Source: Clostridia bacterium (GTDB lineage: Bacteria > Bacillota > Clostridia > UMGS1810). Taken from it: a stretch of DNA of 41,598 nucleotides. The notes under the pieces were generated by a model. The model did no database searches. It worked only from the letters and a program-made list of their open reading frames with translations, and had not been told where the DNA came from. Position 1 is the first letter of the stretch. Each line of letters starts with the position of its first letter. Shown in pieces: positions 33,167-41,388 of this stretch. The stretch covers positions 1-41,598 of the forward strand of contig JAGATB010000016.1 in NCBI GenBank assembly GCA_017621495.1, written 5' to 3'. Position numbers and translations under genes: made by a program.

Positions 33167-35761
33167 ATGGCACAAGAAAAAAAGACAACCGCAAAGACAG
33201 CAGAAACAGCTAAGACTGCTGCCGTAAAAACTGCGGATAAAGCAAAGGCTGCTGCAAAGACAGCCGATAAAGCAAAAGCTTCAACCGCTAAAACAGCAAC
33301 AAAGGCTAAGAAAGCTCCTGCCAAGACACCGGCAAAGAAAAGTACACCAAAAGCGGCACAGGGCGATGTAAATGCAATGGAGCTTCTGGACGAGAAATGC
33401 AAAAATAACTTTGGCTGCGATATAGCCGAGGCTACAAAACAGCAGGTATATCAGACTCTCTGTATGGTGGTAAGAGATATACTTGCAGATAAAAATACAG
33501 AATTCAAGAAGAAAACCTCCAAGAATGAGGATAAGCAGGTATTCTATATGTCAATGGAATTCCTCGTGGGTACCTCCCTCAGAAACAACCTGTGTAACCT
33601 CAAGATTGAGGATACCTTCCGCTCGGCTCTCTCATCTATCAATGTGAACATAGATGAAATATATGATATAGAGCCCGATGCAGGTCTGGGTAACGGTGGT
33701 CTGGGCAGACTGGCTTCCTGCTATATGGATTCACTGAGCTCTCTGGGAATACCGGCTACAGGCTACTCTATCAGATACGAATTCGGTATATTCAAGCAGA
33801 AGATTATAGACGGCTGGCAGATGGAATTCCCCGATGACTGGCTGGGTCTGGGCGATGTATGGCTCAAGGGCAGGACTGATGAAGCAGTTGAGGTGCGTTT
33901 CGGCGGACGTGTAAATGAATGGTTTGACGAAAACGGCTACCATGCTGACCACGTAGACTACAATGTGGTTCTCGCTGTCCCCTATGATATGCTTATCTCC
34001 GGATATGACTCGGAGGCTGTAAACAAGCTGGTACTCTGGAGTGCTAAATCCCCCAAGAGATTTGATATGAATGCTTTCTCCAGAGGAGACTACGCTAAAG
34101 CTATAGAAGAGAATACCAAGGCAGAGGTTATATCCAAGGTGCTCTACCCTGCCGATGACCATATAGAGGGTAAGATACTGAGAATCAAACAGCAGTACTT
34201 CTTCGTAAGTGCTTCCCTGCAGACAATTACCAAAAAGCACTTTGCAAAATACGGTACGCTTGATAACCTTGCTGATAAGGTATCCATACACATAAACGAC
34301 ACACACCCTGCTCTGTGCGTACCCGAGCTTATGAGAATACTTATGGACGATTACAACTACGGCTGGGACGATGCGTGGAATATAGCCTGCAAGACTCTCT
34401 CCTACACCAACCACACCGTCATGAGTGAAGCTCTGGAAAGATGGGCAGAGGGTATGTTCAAAGAACAGCTCCCCAGAATTTATCAGATAGTAGCAGAAAT
34501 CAACCGCAGACTTCTCATAAACTTAAACAACATCTATCCCGGTGATAATGCCAAGATAGAATACATGGCTGTTATTGCCAACGGCGAAGTGCGTATGGCA
34601 AACTTATGCCTTGCATGCTGTCATACAGTAAACGGTGTATCCAAGCTCCACAGCGAGATACTCACCCAGAGTATATTCCGCGACTACTACAATATAGAGC
34701 CGGATAAATTTACAAATGTAACAAACGGTATAGCATACAGAAGGTGGCTCTGTCAGTCCAACCCTGCCCTTACCTCATTCCTTAAAGAAACCATAGGCGA
34801 AGGCTTTACCAAGGACTCCAAAGAGCTTGAAAAGCTCCTTAAATACAAGGGTGACACTAAGGTGCTGGATACTCTCTTTGACATAAAGCATCAGAACAAG
34901 GAACGTCTGGCGGACTATATCCTTAAGGCAAACGGCATTAAGGTAGACCCCAACTCCATATTTGATGTACAGATTAAGAGACTTCATGAGTACAAGAGAC
35001 AGCTCCTTAACGTACTGCAGATACTGCACATGTACAGATGGATTAAGGAGAACCCCAATGCAGAATTCCAGCCCAGAACATTTGTATTTGCGGCAAAGGC
35101 ATCTGCGGGATATTTCATGGCTAAGCAGATAATCCGCCTCATATGCGCAATCTCCAACACTATCAACTCCGACCCCGCTGTAAGAGATAAGCTCAAGGTG
35201 GTATTTATAGAGGACTACAGAGTTTCTCTGGCAGAAATCATAATCCCTGCGGCAGATATCTCCGAGCAGATATCAATTGCAGGTAAGGAAGCATCCGGTA
35301 CAGGTAACATGAAGCTTATGATTAACGGTGCAGTTACTCTGGGTACACTTGACGGTGCTAATGTTGAGATTGCAGAGCAGGTGGGCGAAGACAATATATT
35401 CCTCTTTGGTCTCAAGGCTCACGAGGTAGAGGAGCTCTGGCGTCATGGTTACTCACCGCTTGACTATGTAAATGCAGACCCCAACCTGAAGGCTGTTTTG
35501 GATATGCTTACATCCAATGTACTCGGTGCTCGATTTGATGATGTGGCTAAGTCACTGCTCACAAATGCATTTGGCACAGCCGATGCATATATGACCCTTG
35601 CAGACTTTGGTTCCTATGTAAATGCTCAAAGTCTGGTAGGCGAAACCTATAAGAATAAATATAAGTTTATGGATATGTCACTTACAAACATTGCAAAAGC
35701 AGGAATTTTCTCCTCTGACAGAGCAATAAGTGAATACGCTGAGAATATTTGGAAAATATAA
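33167..35761 (+). CDS. glgP: Glycogen phosphorylase (GT35) with Lys/Ala-rich N-terminal tail
   Basis: It releases glucose-1-phosphate from glycogen ends, using pyridoxal phosphate. The GT35 core is clear: FYMSMEFLVGTSLRNNL, LGNGGLGRLASCYMDSLSSL, RIKQQYFFVSASLQ, HINDTHPALCVPELMRIL and the cofactor-lysine motif ASGTGNMKLMINGA. With the ATG at 33167, 12 bases after AAAAGG, the product is 864 aa, longer than the usual 800-820. The excess is a tail (about residues 1-65) with roughly 22 Ala and 18 Lys, including KTADKAKA twice at a 10-residue spacing. The tail resembles histone H1-like or phasin-type sequences and may bind nucleic acid or a polyanion. It is followed by the neopullulanase gene, completing glycogen breakdown. 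Confidence 0.95.
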   Translation: MAQEKKTTAKTAETAKTAAVKTADKAKAAAKTADKAKASTAKTATKAKKAPAKTPAKKSTPKAAQGDVNAMELLDEKCKNNFGCDIAEATKQQVYQTLCMVVRDILADKNTEFKKKTSKNEDKQVFYMSMEFLVGTSLRNNLCNLKIEDTFRSALSSINVNIDEIYDIEPDAGLGNGGLGRLASCYMDSLSSLGIPATGYSIRYEFGIFKQKIIDGWQMEFPDDWLGLGDVWLKGRTDEAVEVRFGGRVNEWFDENGYHADHVDYNVVLAVPYDMLISGYDSEAVNKLVLWSAKSPKRFDMNAFSRGDYAKAIEENTKAEVISKVLYPADDHIEGKILRIKQQYFFVSASLQTITKKHFAKYGTLDNLADKVSIHINDTHPALCVPELMRILMDDYNYGWDDAWNIACKTLSYTNHTVMSEALERWAEGMFKEQLPRIYQIVAEINRRLLINLNNIYPGDNAKIEYMAVIANGEVRMANLCLACCHTVNGVSKLHSEILTQSIFRDYYNIEPDKFTNVTNGIAYRRWLCQSNPALTSFLKETIGEGFTKDSKELEKLLKYKGDTKVLDTLFDIKHQNKERLADYILKANGIKVDPNSIFDVQIKRLHEYKRQLLNVLQILHMYRWIKENPNAEFQPRTFVFAAKASAGYFMAKQIIRLICAISNTINSDPAVRDKLKVVFIEDYRVSLAEIIIPAADISEQISIAGKEASGTGNMKLMINGAVTLGTLDGANVEIAEQVGEDNIFLFGLKAHEVEELWRHGYSPLDYVNADPNLKAVLDMLTSNVLGARFDDVAKSLLTNAFGTADAYMTLADFGSYVNAQSLVGETYKNKYKFMDMSLTNIAKAGIFSSDRAISEYAENIWKI

Positions 35762-35772
35762 TATTATACGCA

Positions 35773-35804
35773 TTCCGGACAGTCGGTTTTCCCGTCTGTC
35801 CGGA
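35773..35804 (+). other. Hairpin between glgP and the GH13 gene
   Basis: TTCCGGACAG (35773-35782) pairs perfectly with 35795-35804; short GC pairs extend the stem inward. There is no U-tract after it, so partial termination or RNA stabilisation is more likely than a full stop. Confidence 0.6.
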
Positions 35805-35853
35805 AGTGTTAACCGGGAATTTATTCTTATTAAGTTAAACGGAGAATATTGAT

Positions 35854-37677
35854 ATGAGAATATTATATGACAGTAAAAAAACAATTTTTAAAACTCCCTT
35901 CGGCTGCACAGAGGCAGGTGAGCCTTGCCGTATAAACATTCATATACCCCAATCGTGCATTACAAAGAAGGTAACTCTGATAACAGAAGGTGAAGATAGG
36001 CTTGAGTTTGCTCTGGGCAAAACGGATACCAAGGATGCATACGATATCTTTTCAGGAGATATGATCCTTAAAAAAAAAGGACTGTATTTCTACCACTTTT
36101 TTATAGAAACAGCTCAGTCATCATTTGAGCTTTATAAATTAGGCAGCTCCGATACCAACATTGGTGAAGGTGATAAGTGGCAGATATCATGTATCCCAAA
36201 GGGATTTACCACCCCCGATGAATTCAAAGGACGGGTAATGTATCAGATATTTCCGGACAGATTTTTTAAAGTGGGCTCTCCGGATTTAACGGATAAGCTC
36301 ACCCCCTACACAGTGCACGAAAATACAAAGGAAGTACCTCACTATCTGCCGGATGAATACGGCAAGATACTAAACAACGACTTCTACGGGGGCAACTTAC
36401 AGGGAATAGCCCAAAAGCTCCCCTACCTTAAGGAACTGGGTGTGGGTATAATCTACTTAAACCCCATATTCAAAGCCTTCTCCAATCACCGCTACGACAC
36501 CTGCGACTACAAGACCATAGATCCTATGCTGGGTGATGAGGCTGACTTTAAGGAACTGTGCGAAAGAGCACACGAAGCGGATATCAGGATACTTCTGGAC
36601 GGTGTGTTTTCTCATACGGGTTCCGACAGTATCTACTTTGACAAACCGGGCAGATTTGGCGACGGTGCATATCATAACAAAACTTCACCCTACAGGTCGT
36701 GGTTTAATATAGGCGAAAACGGTGAGTATGACAGCTGGTGGGGTATAGACACTCTGCCATGTGTTAACGAACTAAGCAGCGACTATATCAAATATATAAT
36801 CACAGATGAAGACAGTGTGATAAAACACTGGTTATCACTGGGAGCAGACGGATTCAGGCTTGATGTGGCAGATGAACTGCCGGACGAATTCATACGGCTG
36901 CTTCATAAAGAGGTGAAAAAGTTCAAGCCCGATGCTATAGTCCTGGGCGAGGTGTGGGAGGATGCATCCAACAAAATTGCCTACGACGTACGCAGACGCT
37001 ACTTTACTGATACGGAGCTGGATTCGGTAATGAATTATCCCTTCCGGGAGGCAATCATAGCACTTGTACAGGGGTATATAGGCACAGAGGCCTTTGCAGA
37101 CAGAGTGCTCACTATAACCGAAAACTACCCCAAAGAGGTCACAGACTGCCTGATGAACAGTCTATCTACCCACGACACCGCAAGAATACTCACAGTACTG
37201 ACGGGTGCTCCACAGGATATGAGCCGTGAGGGCAGAGCAGCGTATGCATTCTCCAAAGAAGAATTATCAAGGGCAAATGAGCTGATAAAGCTTGCGGTAA
37301 TGCTGCAGTTTTTCCTGCCGGGAAGTGCCTGCATCTATTACGGAGACGAGACAGGCATGCACGGCTTCGGCGACCCCTTTAACAGGGCTCACTTTGACTG
37401 GGATAACACAGAAAATGAAATAAATGATTTCTACAGAGCGATGGCAAAGATTAAGAACGAAAACAAAGCCTTTAAAAAGGGCGAAATTAAGTTTCTGCGC
37501 AGCGAAAACGGAATACTGGTAATGGAACGCACCGACGGTGAAAACTCCGTTTTTGCAGCTGTAAATCTGTCTGAGGAATCCCTCAAAATAAACACAACCC
37601 GCTGCCTTGCCTGCCATAACGCAACCTGTCTGGATAAGACGGTGTATGTGCAGAAAAACGGATTTGTTATTTATTGA
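35854..37677 (+). CDS. GH13 neopullulanase/cyclomaltodextrinase-type enzyme, cytoplasmic
   Basis: It hydrolyses alpha-glucans or maltodextrins, probably trimming limit dextrins left by the phosphorylase. The 607-aa product has no signal peptide. An N-terminal beta domain (about 1-115) precedes a GH13 barrel with MYQIFPDRFF, DGVFSHTG, GFRLDVADELP (nucleophile Asp337), VLGEVWEDAS (acid/base Glu366) and LSTHDTARIL (Asp441). A C-terminal beta domain (about 530-607) completes it. The N-terminal domain plus YQIFPDRF are typical of subfamily GH13_20. A GGAGA site lies 8 bases before the ATG. The C-terminus carries three Cys close together (CLACHNATC), which is unusual but of unknown meaning. Confidence 0.9.
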   Translation: MRILYDSKKTIFKTPFGCTEAGEPCRINIHIPQSCITKKVTLITEGEDRLEFALGKTDTKDAYDIFSGDMILKKKGLYFYHFFIETAQSSFELYKLGSSDTNIGEGDKWQISCIPKGFTTPDEFKGRVMYQIFPDRFFKVGSPDLTDKLTPYTVHENTKEVPHYLPDEYGKILNNDFYGGNLQGIAQKLPYLKELGVGIIYLNPIFKAFSNHRYDTCDYKTIDPMLGDEADFKELCERAHEADIRILLDGVFSHTGSDSIYFDKPGRFGDGAYHNKTSPYRSWFNIGENGEYDSWWGIDTLPCVNELSSDYIKYIITDEDSVIKHWLSLGADGFRLDVADELPDEFIRLLHKEVKKFKPDAIVLGEVWEDASNKIAYDVRRRYFTDTELDSVMNYPFREAIIALVQGYIGTEAFADRVLTITENYPKEVTDCLMNSLSTHDTARILTVLTGAPQDMSREGRAAYAFSKEELSRANELIKLAVMLQFFLPGSACIYYGDETGMHGFGDPFNRAHFDWDNTENEINDFYRAMAKIKNENKAFKKGEIKFLRSENGILVMERTDGENSVFAAVNLSEESLKINTTRCLACHNATCLDKTVYVQKNGFVIY

Positions 37678-38250
37678 TTTATTAAAAAGTCTTGCTTTTC
37701 GGTTTGTCATAAATTGTAGTTTAACGAGTAGAATGAAAAAAACAGTGTGAAGTGAGAAAAGACGGGTTAATCCGAATAAAGACGTGAAAAGCCAGTGGTT
37801 AAGCGGTTTTTGATGACATGCATGTGAATATTTGTGCAAAATGACGAATGAAAGAACGCAACTTATTTTCATGGGTTTTTGAGGGTTTTGCACCCGGATT
37901 TAAAAATGTGTTTTAAAACTTTTAAAAACCTTTTTAAAAACCTTTTAAATATTTTTAAAGACGGTTGCTGAGGTCCGTGCATATTGGGCTTGGAGTGCCG
38001 TCTTTTCTGCGTTTTAAGGATAGTATGCAACTTTAAAAAAGTGTTTTTAAAAACCTTTAAAATTAAAAAATATCTTTTTAAAAGATAATATTTTTTTATT
38101 ACTTTTCAAACAGTTTGTCGCGGAAGTTTTTTGAATTTCATGCGGAACAAATTCCGCGATAGTATTTAAGCGACTTTGAGGATGATTTTTAAATTTTTGA
38201 TACGTTGAATTCACGCACAAAATGAAAAAAGCAGAAAAATGAGTAAAAAT
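37678..38250. other. Gene-free AT-rich stretch with repeated T5A5 tracts
   Basis: I see no supportable gene here. TTTTTAAAAACC-like tracts occur at 37911-37950 and again at 38041-38065, flanking an 8-bp inverted pair AAAGACGG/CCGTCTTT (37957-37964 with 37998-38005) around a 33-base GC-richer loop. A small hairpin GCGGAA-CAAA-TTCCGC lies at 38142-38157. The sequence AAAGACG recurs three times between 37757 and 37964. It separates the glycogen genes from the phage-like genes and may mark the element's boundary. Minus-strand open frames here lack good starts. Confidence 0.45.
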
Positions 38251-38294
38251 AGACAAGAAGCCTTTAACCATGCGGTTTTTAAAGCTCCTTGTCT
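38245..38294 (-). terminator. Terminator of the repressor/membrane-protein transcript
   Basis: AGACAAG (38251-38257) pairs with CTTGTCT (38288-38294), with a partly paired interior (AGC/GCT). On the minus strand the stem is followed by ATTTTTACTCATTTTT. It lies 21 bases after the stop of the 167-aa gene. Confidence 0.75.
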
Positions 38295-38315
38295 CATGAA
38301 ATGTTTAATAATAAA

Positions 38316-38819
38316 TTACTTGTTTTTAATTTTCTCTAACAGATTGATTATTTCTGAAAAGGCAAGAAATATGGTACCGCTTACAAGTGCAATACTCCAA
38401 TATGTAAAAGCAATGGTTAAAGAAAATGCACTACCAGCATATATATCATATGTATCTGGTATTTTAGCATTACCGAAAGCAAATCCAGCAATAGCTCCTA
38501 CAATAAAAATAGTCCATGCAATGACTTTTAATGCTATAGCAATTGAATTTTCTGTTTTATCCTCTTTCTTACTTACATGCTTTAGTAGTTCCTTATACTC
38601 TTCATCAGTAATGTCAATGGGAACAGGTTTATAAAATTTGTTTTTTGAAGTTGCACTATCCCATTCAGAGTAAGAATACTCTTCACTATGACAATCGTCC
38701 GGAGCATAAACTTTTTCATACAAATTTAAACTCATTAGAAGTTCGTTTTTCTCTTTTTGATTTTTTTCAGTTTCTTCATTAATCTTGGATTCAATAAAAT
38801 TTTTTAGCATATCATTCAT
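38316..38819 (-). CDS. Small membrane protein of unknown function, lysogeny-module type
   Basis: A 167-aa protein. Its N-terminal half is charged and probably partly coiled (about 1-35, many Glu/Lys), then comes a polar segment. Two predicted membrane helices close the protein (about 98-118 KVIAWTIFIVGAIAGFAFG; about 130-152). The ribosome site AGGAGG precedes the ATG. It follows the repressor gene by 56 bases and shares its terminator, the usual place for lysogenic-conversion or immunity genes. I do not recognise the family. Confidence 0.75.
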   Translation of the reverse strand: MNDMLKNFIESKINEETEKNQKEKNELLMSLNLYEKVYAPDDCHSEEYSYSEWDSATSKNKFYKPVPIDITDEEYKELLKHVSKKEDKTENSIAIALKVIAWTIFIVGAIAGFAFGNAKIPDTYDIYAGSAFSLTIAFTYWSIALVSGTIFLAFSEIINLLEKIKNK

Positions 38820-38875
38820 TAAAAAGTCCTCCTGTAGTTTTATTAAAATTTACATAAATAATCTTTCCTACTTTT

Positions 38876-39271
38876 TTAACTTGTCTTGCTAAATCGCTGC
38901 TGTGCATCAGCTCCTTCATTATTGAGTCGTTCATCCAGAAGCTTGTCTGCATAACAGTCAGCATATCCTATTAACTTTGCCTGGTCAATAGGATTTTTTA
39001 GGCGATTCAAAATGTTTAAAAATTCTTTTTCATTATCGCTTAGAGTTGTGTCTGAATTTTCACCGCATATTAAGTAATCAATCGACACGTTCAAAATTTG
39101 AGATAGCTCTTTTAACAACATGAGGTAAGAATTACTCTTACCAGCTTTCCAATCAGTTATTGTTTGTTTTTTCACACTAACAACACCAAATTCATTCAGC
39201 TTTTCAGCTAAAGATGCCTGTGTATACCCGTTTTCATGGGATATTTTTAGAATTCTTTCTACAGCAGACAA
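38876..39271 (-). CDS. XRE/cI-type repressor (helix-turn-helix)
   Basis: A 131-aa DNA-binding protein. The N-terminal XRE helix-turn-helix (about residues 5-65) has YTQASLAEKLNEFG, KKQTITDWKAGKSN and LSQILNVSIDYLICGE, as in phage cI/Rep-like repressors. The C-terminal half is charged and helical and lacks a LexA-like Ser/Lys protease, so induction would not be by self-cleavage. The start is TTG (39271), 7 bases after GGAGG; no ATG is available before the HTH. Two operator-like palindromes (39288-39302 and 39318-39332) lie just upstream, and the second overlaps the promoter of the opposing early genes. Confidence 0.88.
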   Translation of the reverse strand: MSAVERILKISHENGYTQASLAEKLNEFGVVSVKKQTITDWKAGKSNSYLMLLKELSQILNVSIDYLICGENSDTTLSDNEKEFLNILNRLKNPIDQAKLIGYADCYADKLLDERLNNEGADAQQRFSKTS

Positions 39272-39287
39272 AAAAATACCTCCTTTA

Positions 39288-39302
39288 TAAGAAAATTTCT
39301 TA
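39288..39302. promoter_or_regulatory. Operator O1 for the phage-type repressor
   Basis: A perfect palindrome TAAGAAA-A-TTTCTTA between the repressor gene and the rightward promoter. It matches O2 at 12 of 15 positions; their centres are 30 bases apart, about three helical turns. Binding here would also affect repressor transcription. Confidence 0.65.
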
Positions 39303-39310
39303 TTTAACTA

Positions 39311-39339
39311 TTGACAGTAAGAGATTTTCTTGCTATAAT
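39311..39339 (+). promoter_or_regulatory. Consensus early promoter with operator O2 in its spacer
   Basis: TTGACA (39311-39316), a 17-base spacer and TATAAT (39334-39339): a perfect consensus. The operator-like sequence TAAGAGATTTTCTTG (39318-39332) fills the spacer almost exactly, so repressor bound there would block RNA polymerase. Transcription would start near 39346. Confidence 0.85.
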
Positions 39340-39387
39340 ATAGATAGTTGATATTGATTAATCATAATCAAGCAAGAGCATAGCAAA

Positions 39388-39461
39388 GCATACGCCGGGA
39401 GCACTGCAGGCTCGGAGGCGTACGCAAAAAGTTAATCGTATCTACATATTACCATATGTGG
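39388..39461 (+). ncRNA. Structured 5' leader of the early operon
   Basis: About 150 untranslated bases separate the promoter from the first gene. They hold a bulged stem: TACGCC (39391-39396) with 39417-39422 and GAGC (39399-39402) with 39410-39413, plus two outer GC pairs. A second stem pairs ACATAT (39444-39449) with 39454-39459. It could be a regulatory leader; I do not recognise a known class. Confidence 0.4.
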
Positions 39462-39498
39462 AGGCGAAAATCAAGGATTTTTTTAGGAGGAATAAAAA

Positions 39499-39795
39499 AT
39501 GAAAAATTATAAGGAATGTAAAAAGGTATCAATCGGATGCAGTGACATGGGGCATTTAGTGCTTAATTTTCCACAAGGAGTTCAGAGGCTTTGCTTTGAC
39601 GAAGACGGAGCATACAGTGCATATGTAGTTGAAGATGAAAAAATTATAATTCCGGAGCATTATAAAAAGCAGGTGAGCTGCACGTCATGGCTCAGGGTTT
39701 ACGACGACACAGGTCTTGCTGTTAAATTTGAAGGTGCAAGAATTGAGGTTTATACAGCCGGTAATTTTGGCTGTATTGTGAGATTGATTAAATAA
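39499..39795 (+). CDS. Small unknown protein (98 aa), first early gene
   Basis: First gene after the strong repressible promoter, with a perfect AGGAGG site 8 bases before the ATG. The product looks like a small all-beta protein with Cys residues (SIGCSDMGHLVLNF; SCTSWLRVYDDTGLAVKFEG). No family recognised. Its place suggests an early phage or element function. It lies 18 bases before the next gene. Confidence 0.72.
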   Translation: MKNYKECKKVSIGCSDMGHLVLNFPQGVQRLCFDEDGAYSAYVVEDEKIIIPEHYKKQVSCTSWLRVYDDTGLAVKFEGARIEVYTAGNFGCIVRLIK

Positions 39796-39813
39796 ATGGA
39801 GATGTAAAGGATA

Positions 39814-40371
39814 ATGATTAATATTGAATTTAATGAGCAAGAAAAAAAGTTTTTAAAAGAATTTTACGAAAAACAGCACGACGGAGCTAAAGATAATGTT
39901 GGCACCATGACGCCCATCCACGTGGTGGAACGTATTCTCAAGAAATATGTAGAAAGCGAAGAAGGATATGCGTGGTTATGGACTGACGACTACGAGTGGA
40001 AGACTTTCGATAACTTCGACGAAATGCTGAACCACGCGAGAAAAGCCACCAAAAAAGAATACCCACCATACGAGGAAGTCGAATACGAGGAAGTCGACGA
40101 TATCTGGATTGACAGCGAGAAAGCATACTGCAAAGTATACGGAATCAAAGCGTATCCTTGCAAAATGGTCCAGTACACAGAGCCGGTCGCATTTTTCTTT
40201 ATTTTAGATGAAGCTAAGCGATATAAGAATGAATATCAATCGCACAACTGCAGAGACTGCAGAATATATACATATTCTATGGGATATTCAAATCGGGGCG
40301 ATTTGCCTGTATTCAGGGAACTTTTGTTAAAGATGGGAAAGAGGTTGATTGAAGGTGAAAAGAGTGATTAA
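39814..40371 (+). CDS. Unknown acidic protein (185 aa)
   Basis: An acidic protein with a helical N-terminus (NIEFNEQEKKFLKEFYEKQH), several Trp residues and a strongly acidic middle (PPYEEVEYEEVDDIWID). A Cys pair (NCRDC) lies near residue 150. No family recognised. A GGAGATG site lies 9 bases before the ATG. It overlaps the following small gene by 17 bases, supporting co-translation. Confidence 0.72.
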   Translation: MINIEFNEQEKKFLKEFYEKQHDGAKDNVGTMTPIHVVERILKKYVESEEGYAWLWTDDYEWKTFDNFDEMLNHARKATKKEYPPYEEVEYEEVDDIWIDSEKAYCKVYGIKAYPCKMVQYTEPVAFFFILDEAKRYKNEYQSHNCRDCRIYTYSMGYSNRGDLPVFRELLLKMGKRLIEGEKSD

Positions 40372-40555
40372 GTTGTTGGCGCTGGGGCTGGTGGAGGTTG
40401 TGCTGCTGCTCTTGATATTGAGCTCTTTATGGATTTGCATCACGTGCCCGGAGGTAGTGAATTCATTTTGTGAATACATAATAATTAGTGCAGCTGTGAT
40501 AGCTTTTAAGCAGGTAGGTCTGTTGATTGGAGGGGTTCTTGTTGGAAAGTATTAA
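40355..40555 (+). CDS. Small membrane protein (66 aa)
   Basis: Two predicted membrane helices (about LLALGLVEVVLLLLILSSLW and IIISAAVIAFKQVGLLIGGV) joined by a short loop. The start is probably GTG (40355), about 10 bases after GAAAGAGG; a TTG at 40349 is too close to that site. It overlaps both neighbours. It could be a holin-like or regulatory membrane peptide; nothing decides this. Confidence 0.6.
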   Translation: MKRVIKLLALGLVEVVLLLLILSSLWICITCPEVVNSFCEYIIISAAVIAFKQVGLLIGGVLVGKY

Positions 40556-40892
40556 AAATGTTGTTGAAGAGGCTTTAAACGGTTTTTTTACACCTGTTGT
40601 AGTAAGTGATATTGCCACAAAAATCAGTGATAAAGCTGATGAGAGACAGTTAATTCTCATGGAAAAAAGATTTTGTGCATGGAATAGCTTCAAGAATAAA
40701 AAGCCGGATGTTTGGCTTGATGATGGAAATGGTGAGCTCATAGACTTTGCTGTAATAAGAGTAGGCTCAAGGAAATCCCAGATGGCACATTATGATGGAA
40801 CTTACTTTTTTACTTTGAGAGACACACGGAAAATAATCATTGCGGATGTGACTTACTGGGTGCAGATGCCAATATTTTTTAAATTGTGGTAG
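40542..40892 (+). CDS. Unknown phage-type protein (116 aa), possibly DUF551-like
   Basis: The likely start is TTG at 40542, 6 bases after GGAGGGG (40529-40535), overlapping the preceding gene by 14 bases. A helical N-terminus is followed by a small beta domain with WNSFKNKKPDVWLDDGNGEL and ending VTYWVQMPIF. This recalls the W...P...V(T/H)W pattern of phage DUF551 proteins, but the match is weak. The function is unknown. Confidence 0.62.
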   Translation: MESIKNVVEEALNGFFTPVVVSDIATKISDKADERQLILMEKRFCAWNSFKNKKPDVWLDDGNGELIDFAVIRVGSRKSQMAHYDGTYFFTLRDTRKIIIADVTYWVQMPIFFKLW

Positions 40893-40906
40893 GAGGATGA
40901 AAACAA

Positions 40907-41377
40907 ATGGAAAATTGTATGAGATTTTATGTGATGTACAGCAAGGATAATAAGGATGTGGAATTTGTTAATGCTGAGAACCGGCTGCGGATGCAGAGTC
41001 TTACTTTGAAGGGATATAAGAATATCGGGACCGGTGAGCATGAAGATTTAAAGGAGCTTAACCGGGGAGTGTGCAGTAATATGCGTGGGATGTATGAATT
41101 CCAGGTGCGACAGAATATGCTGCTTAAGAAAGAGCTTGAGAGAGCTCTGATGCTGCTTAAGGAAGTGCATAGGATATCGGATTTGACTCCGGGGATACAA
41201 CCCCTCAGTCACTCCGTGACAGCTCCCCTTGCACAGGGGAGCCGAGGAAGAGATGTATTTGATAAGTTGGGGGTCGGATTTATAGAGGAGCACATTAACT
41301 GTAGGCATTGCACTCCGACTCAATTGGTCAAAGAATTTGAAAGACAGTTAAAAGATTTTTGGGAAGAAGTGAACTAA
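40907..41377 (+). CDS. Unknown protein (156 aa) carrying an in-frame palindromic repeat
   Basis: A mostly helical protein (about residues 45-92: VRQNMLLKKELERALMLLKE) with a C-terminal CRHC motif and an EFERQLKDFWEE end. Residues about 97-115 (GIQPLSHSVTAPLAQGSRG) are encoded by the palindromic repeat at 41199-41247 and break the helical pattern, so the repeat appears to have inserted without stopping translation. An AGGAGG site precedes the ATG. No family recognised. Confidence 0.68.
   Translation: MENCMRFYVMYSKDNKDVEFVNAENRLRMQSLTLKGYKNIGTGEHEDLKELNRGVCSNMRGMYEFQVRQNMLLKKELERALMLLKEVHRISDLTPGIQPLSHSVTAPLAQGSRGRDVFDKLGVGFIEEHINCRHCTPTQLVKEFERQLKDFWEEVN
41199..41247 (+). repeat. Compound palindromic repeat inside a gene
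   Basis: Two adjacent hairpins, GTCAC-TCC-GTGAC (41208-41220) and GCTCCCCT-TGCAC-AGGGGAGC (41222-41242), are enclosed by a short CCTC/GAGG stem (41203-41206 with 41244-41247). This CCCCTCAGTC...GTGACAGCTCCCCT pattern matches a dispersed repeat I know from many clostridial gut genomes. Confidence 0.75.
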
Positions 41378-41388
41378 GGAGGTACGAC

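Noticed and set aside
37896..38085. CRISPR-like array in the AT-rich tracts
   Set aside because: The repeats are short homopolymer-type tracts with uneven spacing, there are no unique spacers of constant length, and no cas genes are nearby.
38047..38271. 74-aa minus-strand open frame after the membrane-protein gene
   Set aside because: Its start codon is inside the terminator hairpin at 38251-38294 and it reads through T-rich tracts; no ribosome site at a normal distance.
37678..38315. tRNA gene as a phage attachment site
   Set aside because: No cloverleaf or CCA-adjacent acceptor stem could be recognised on either strand by eye.
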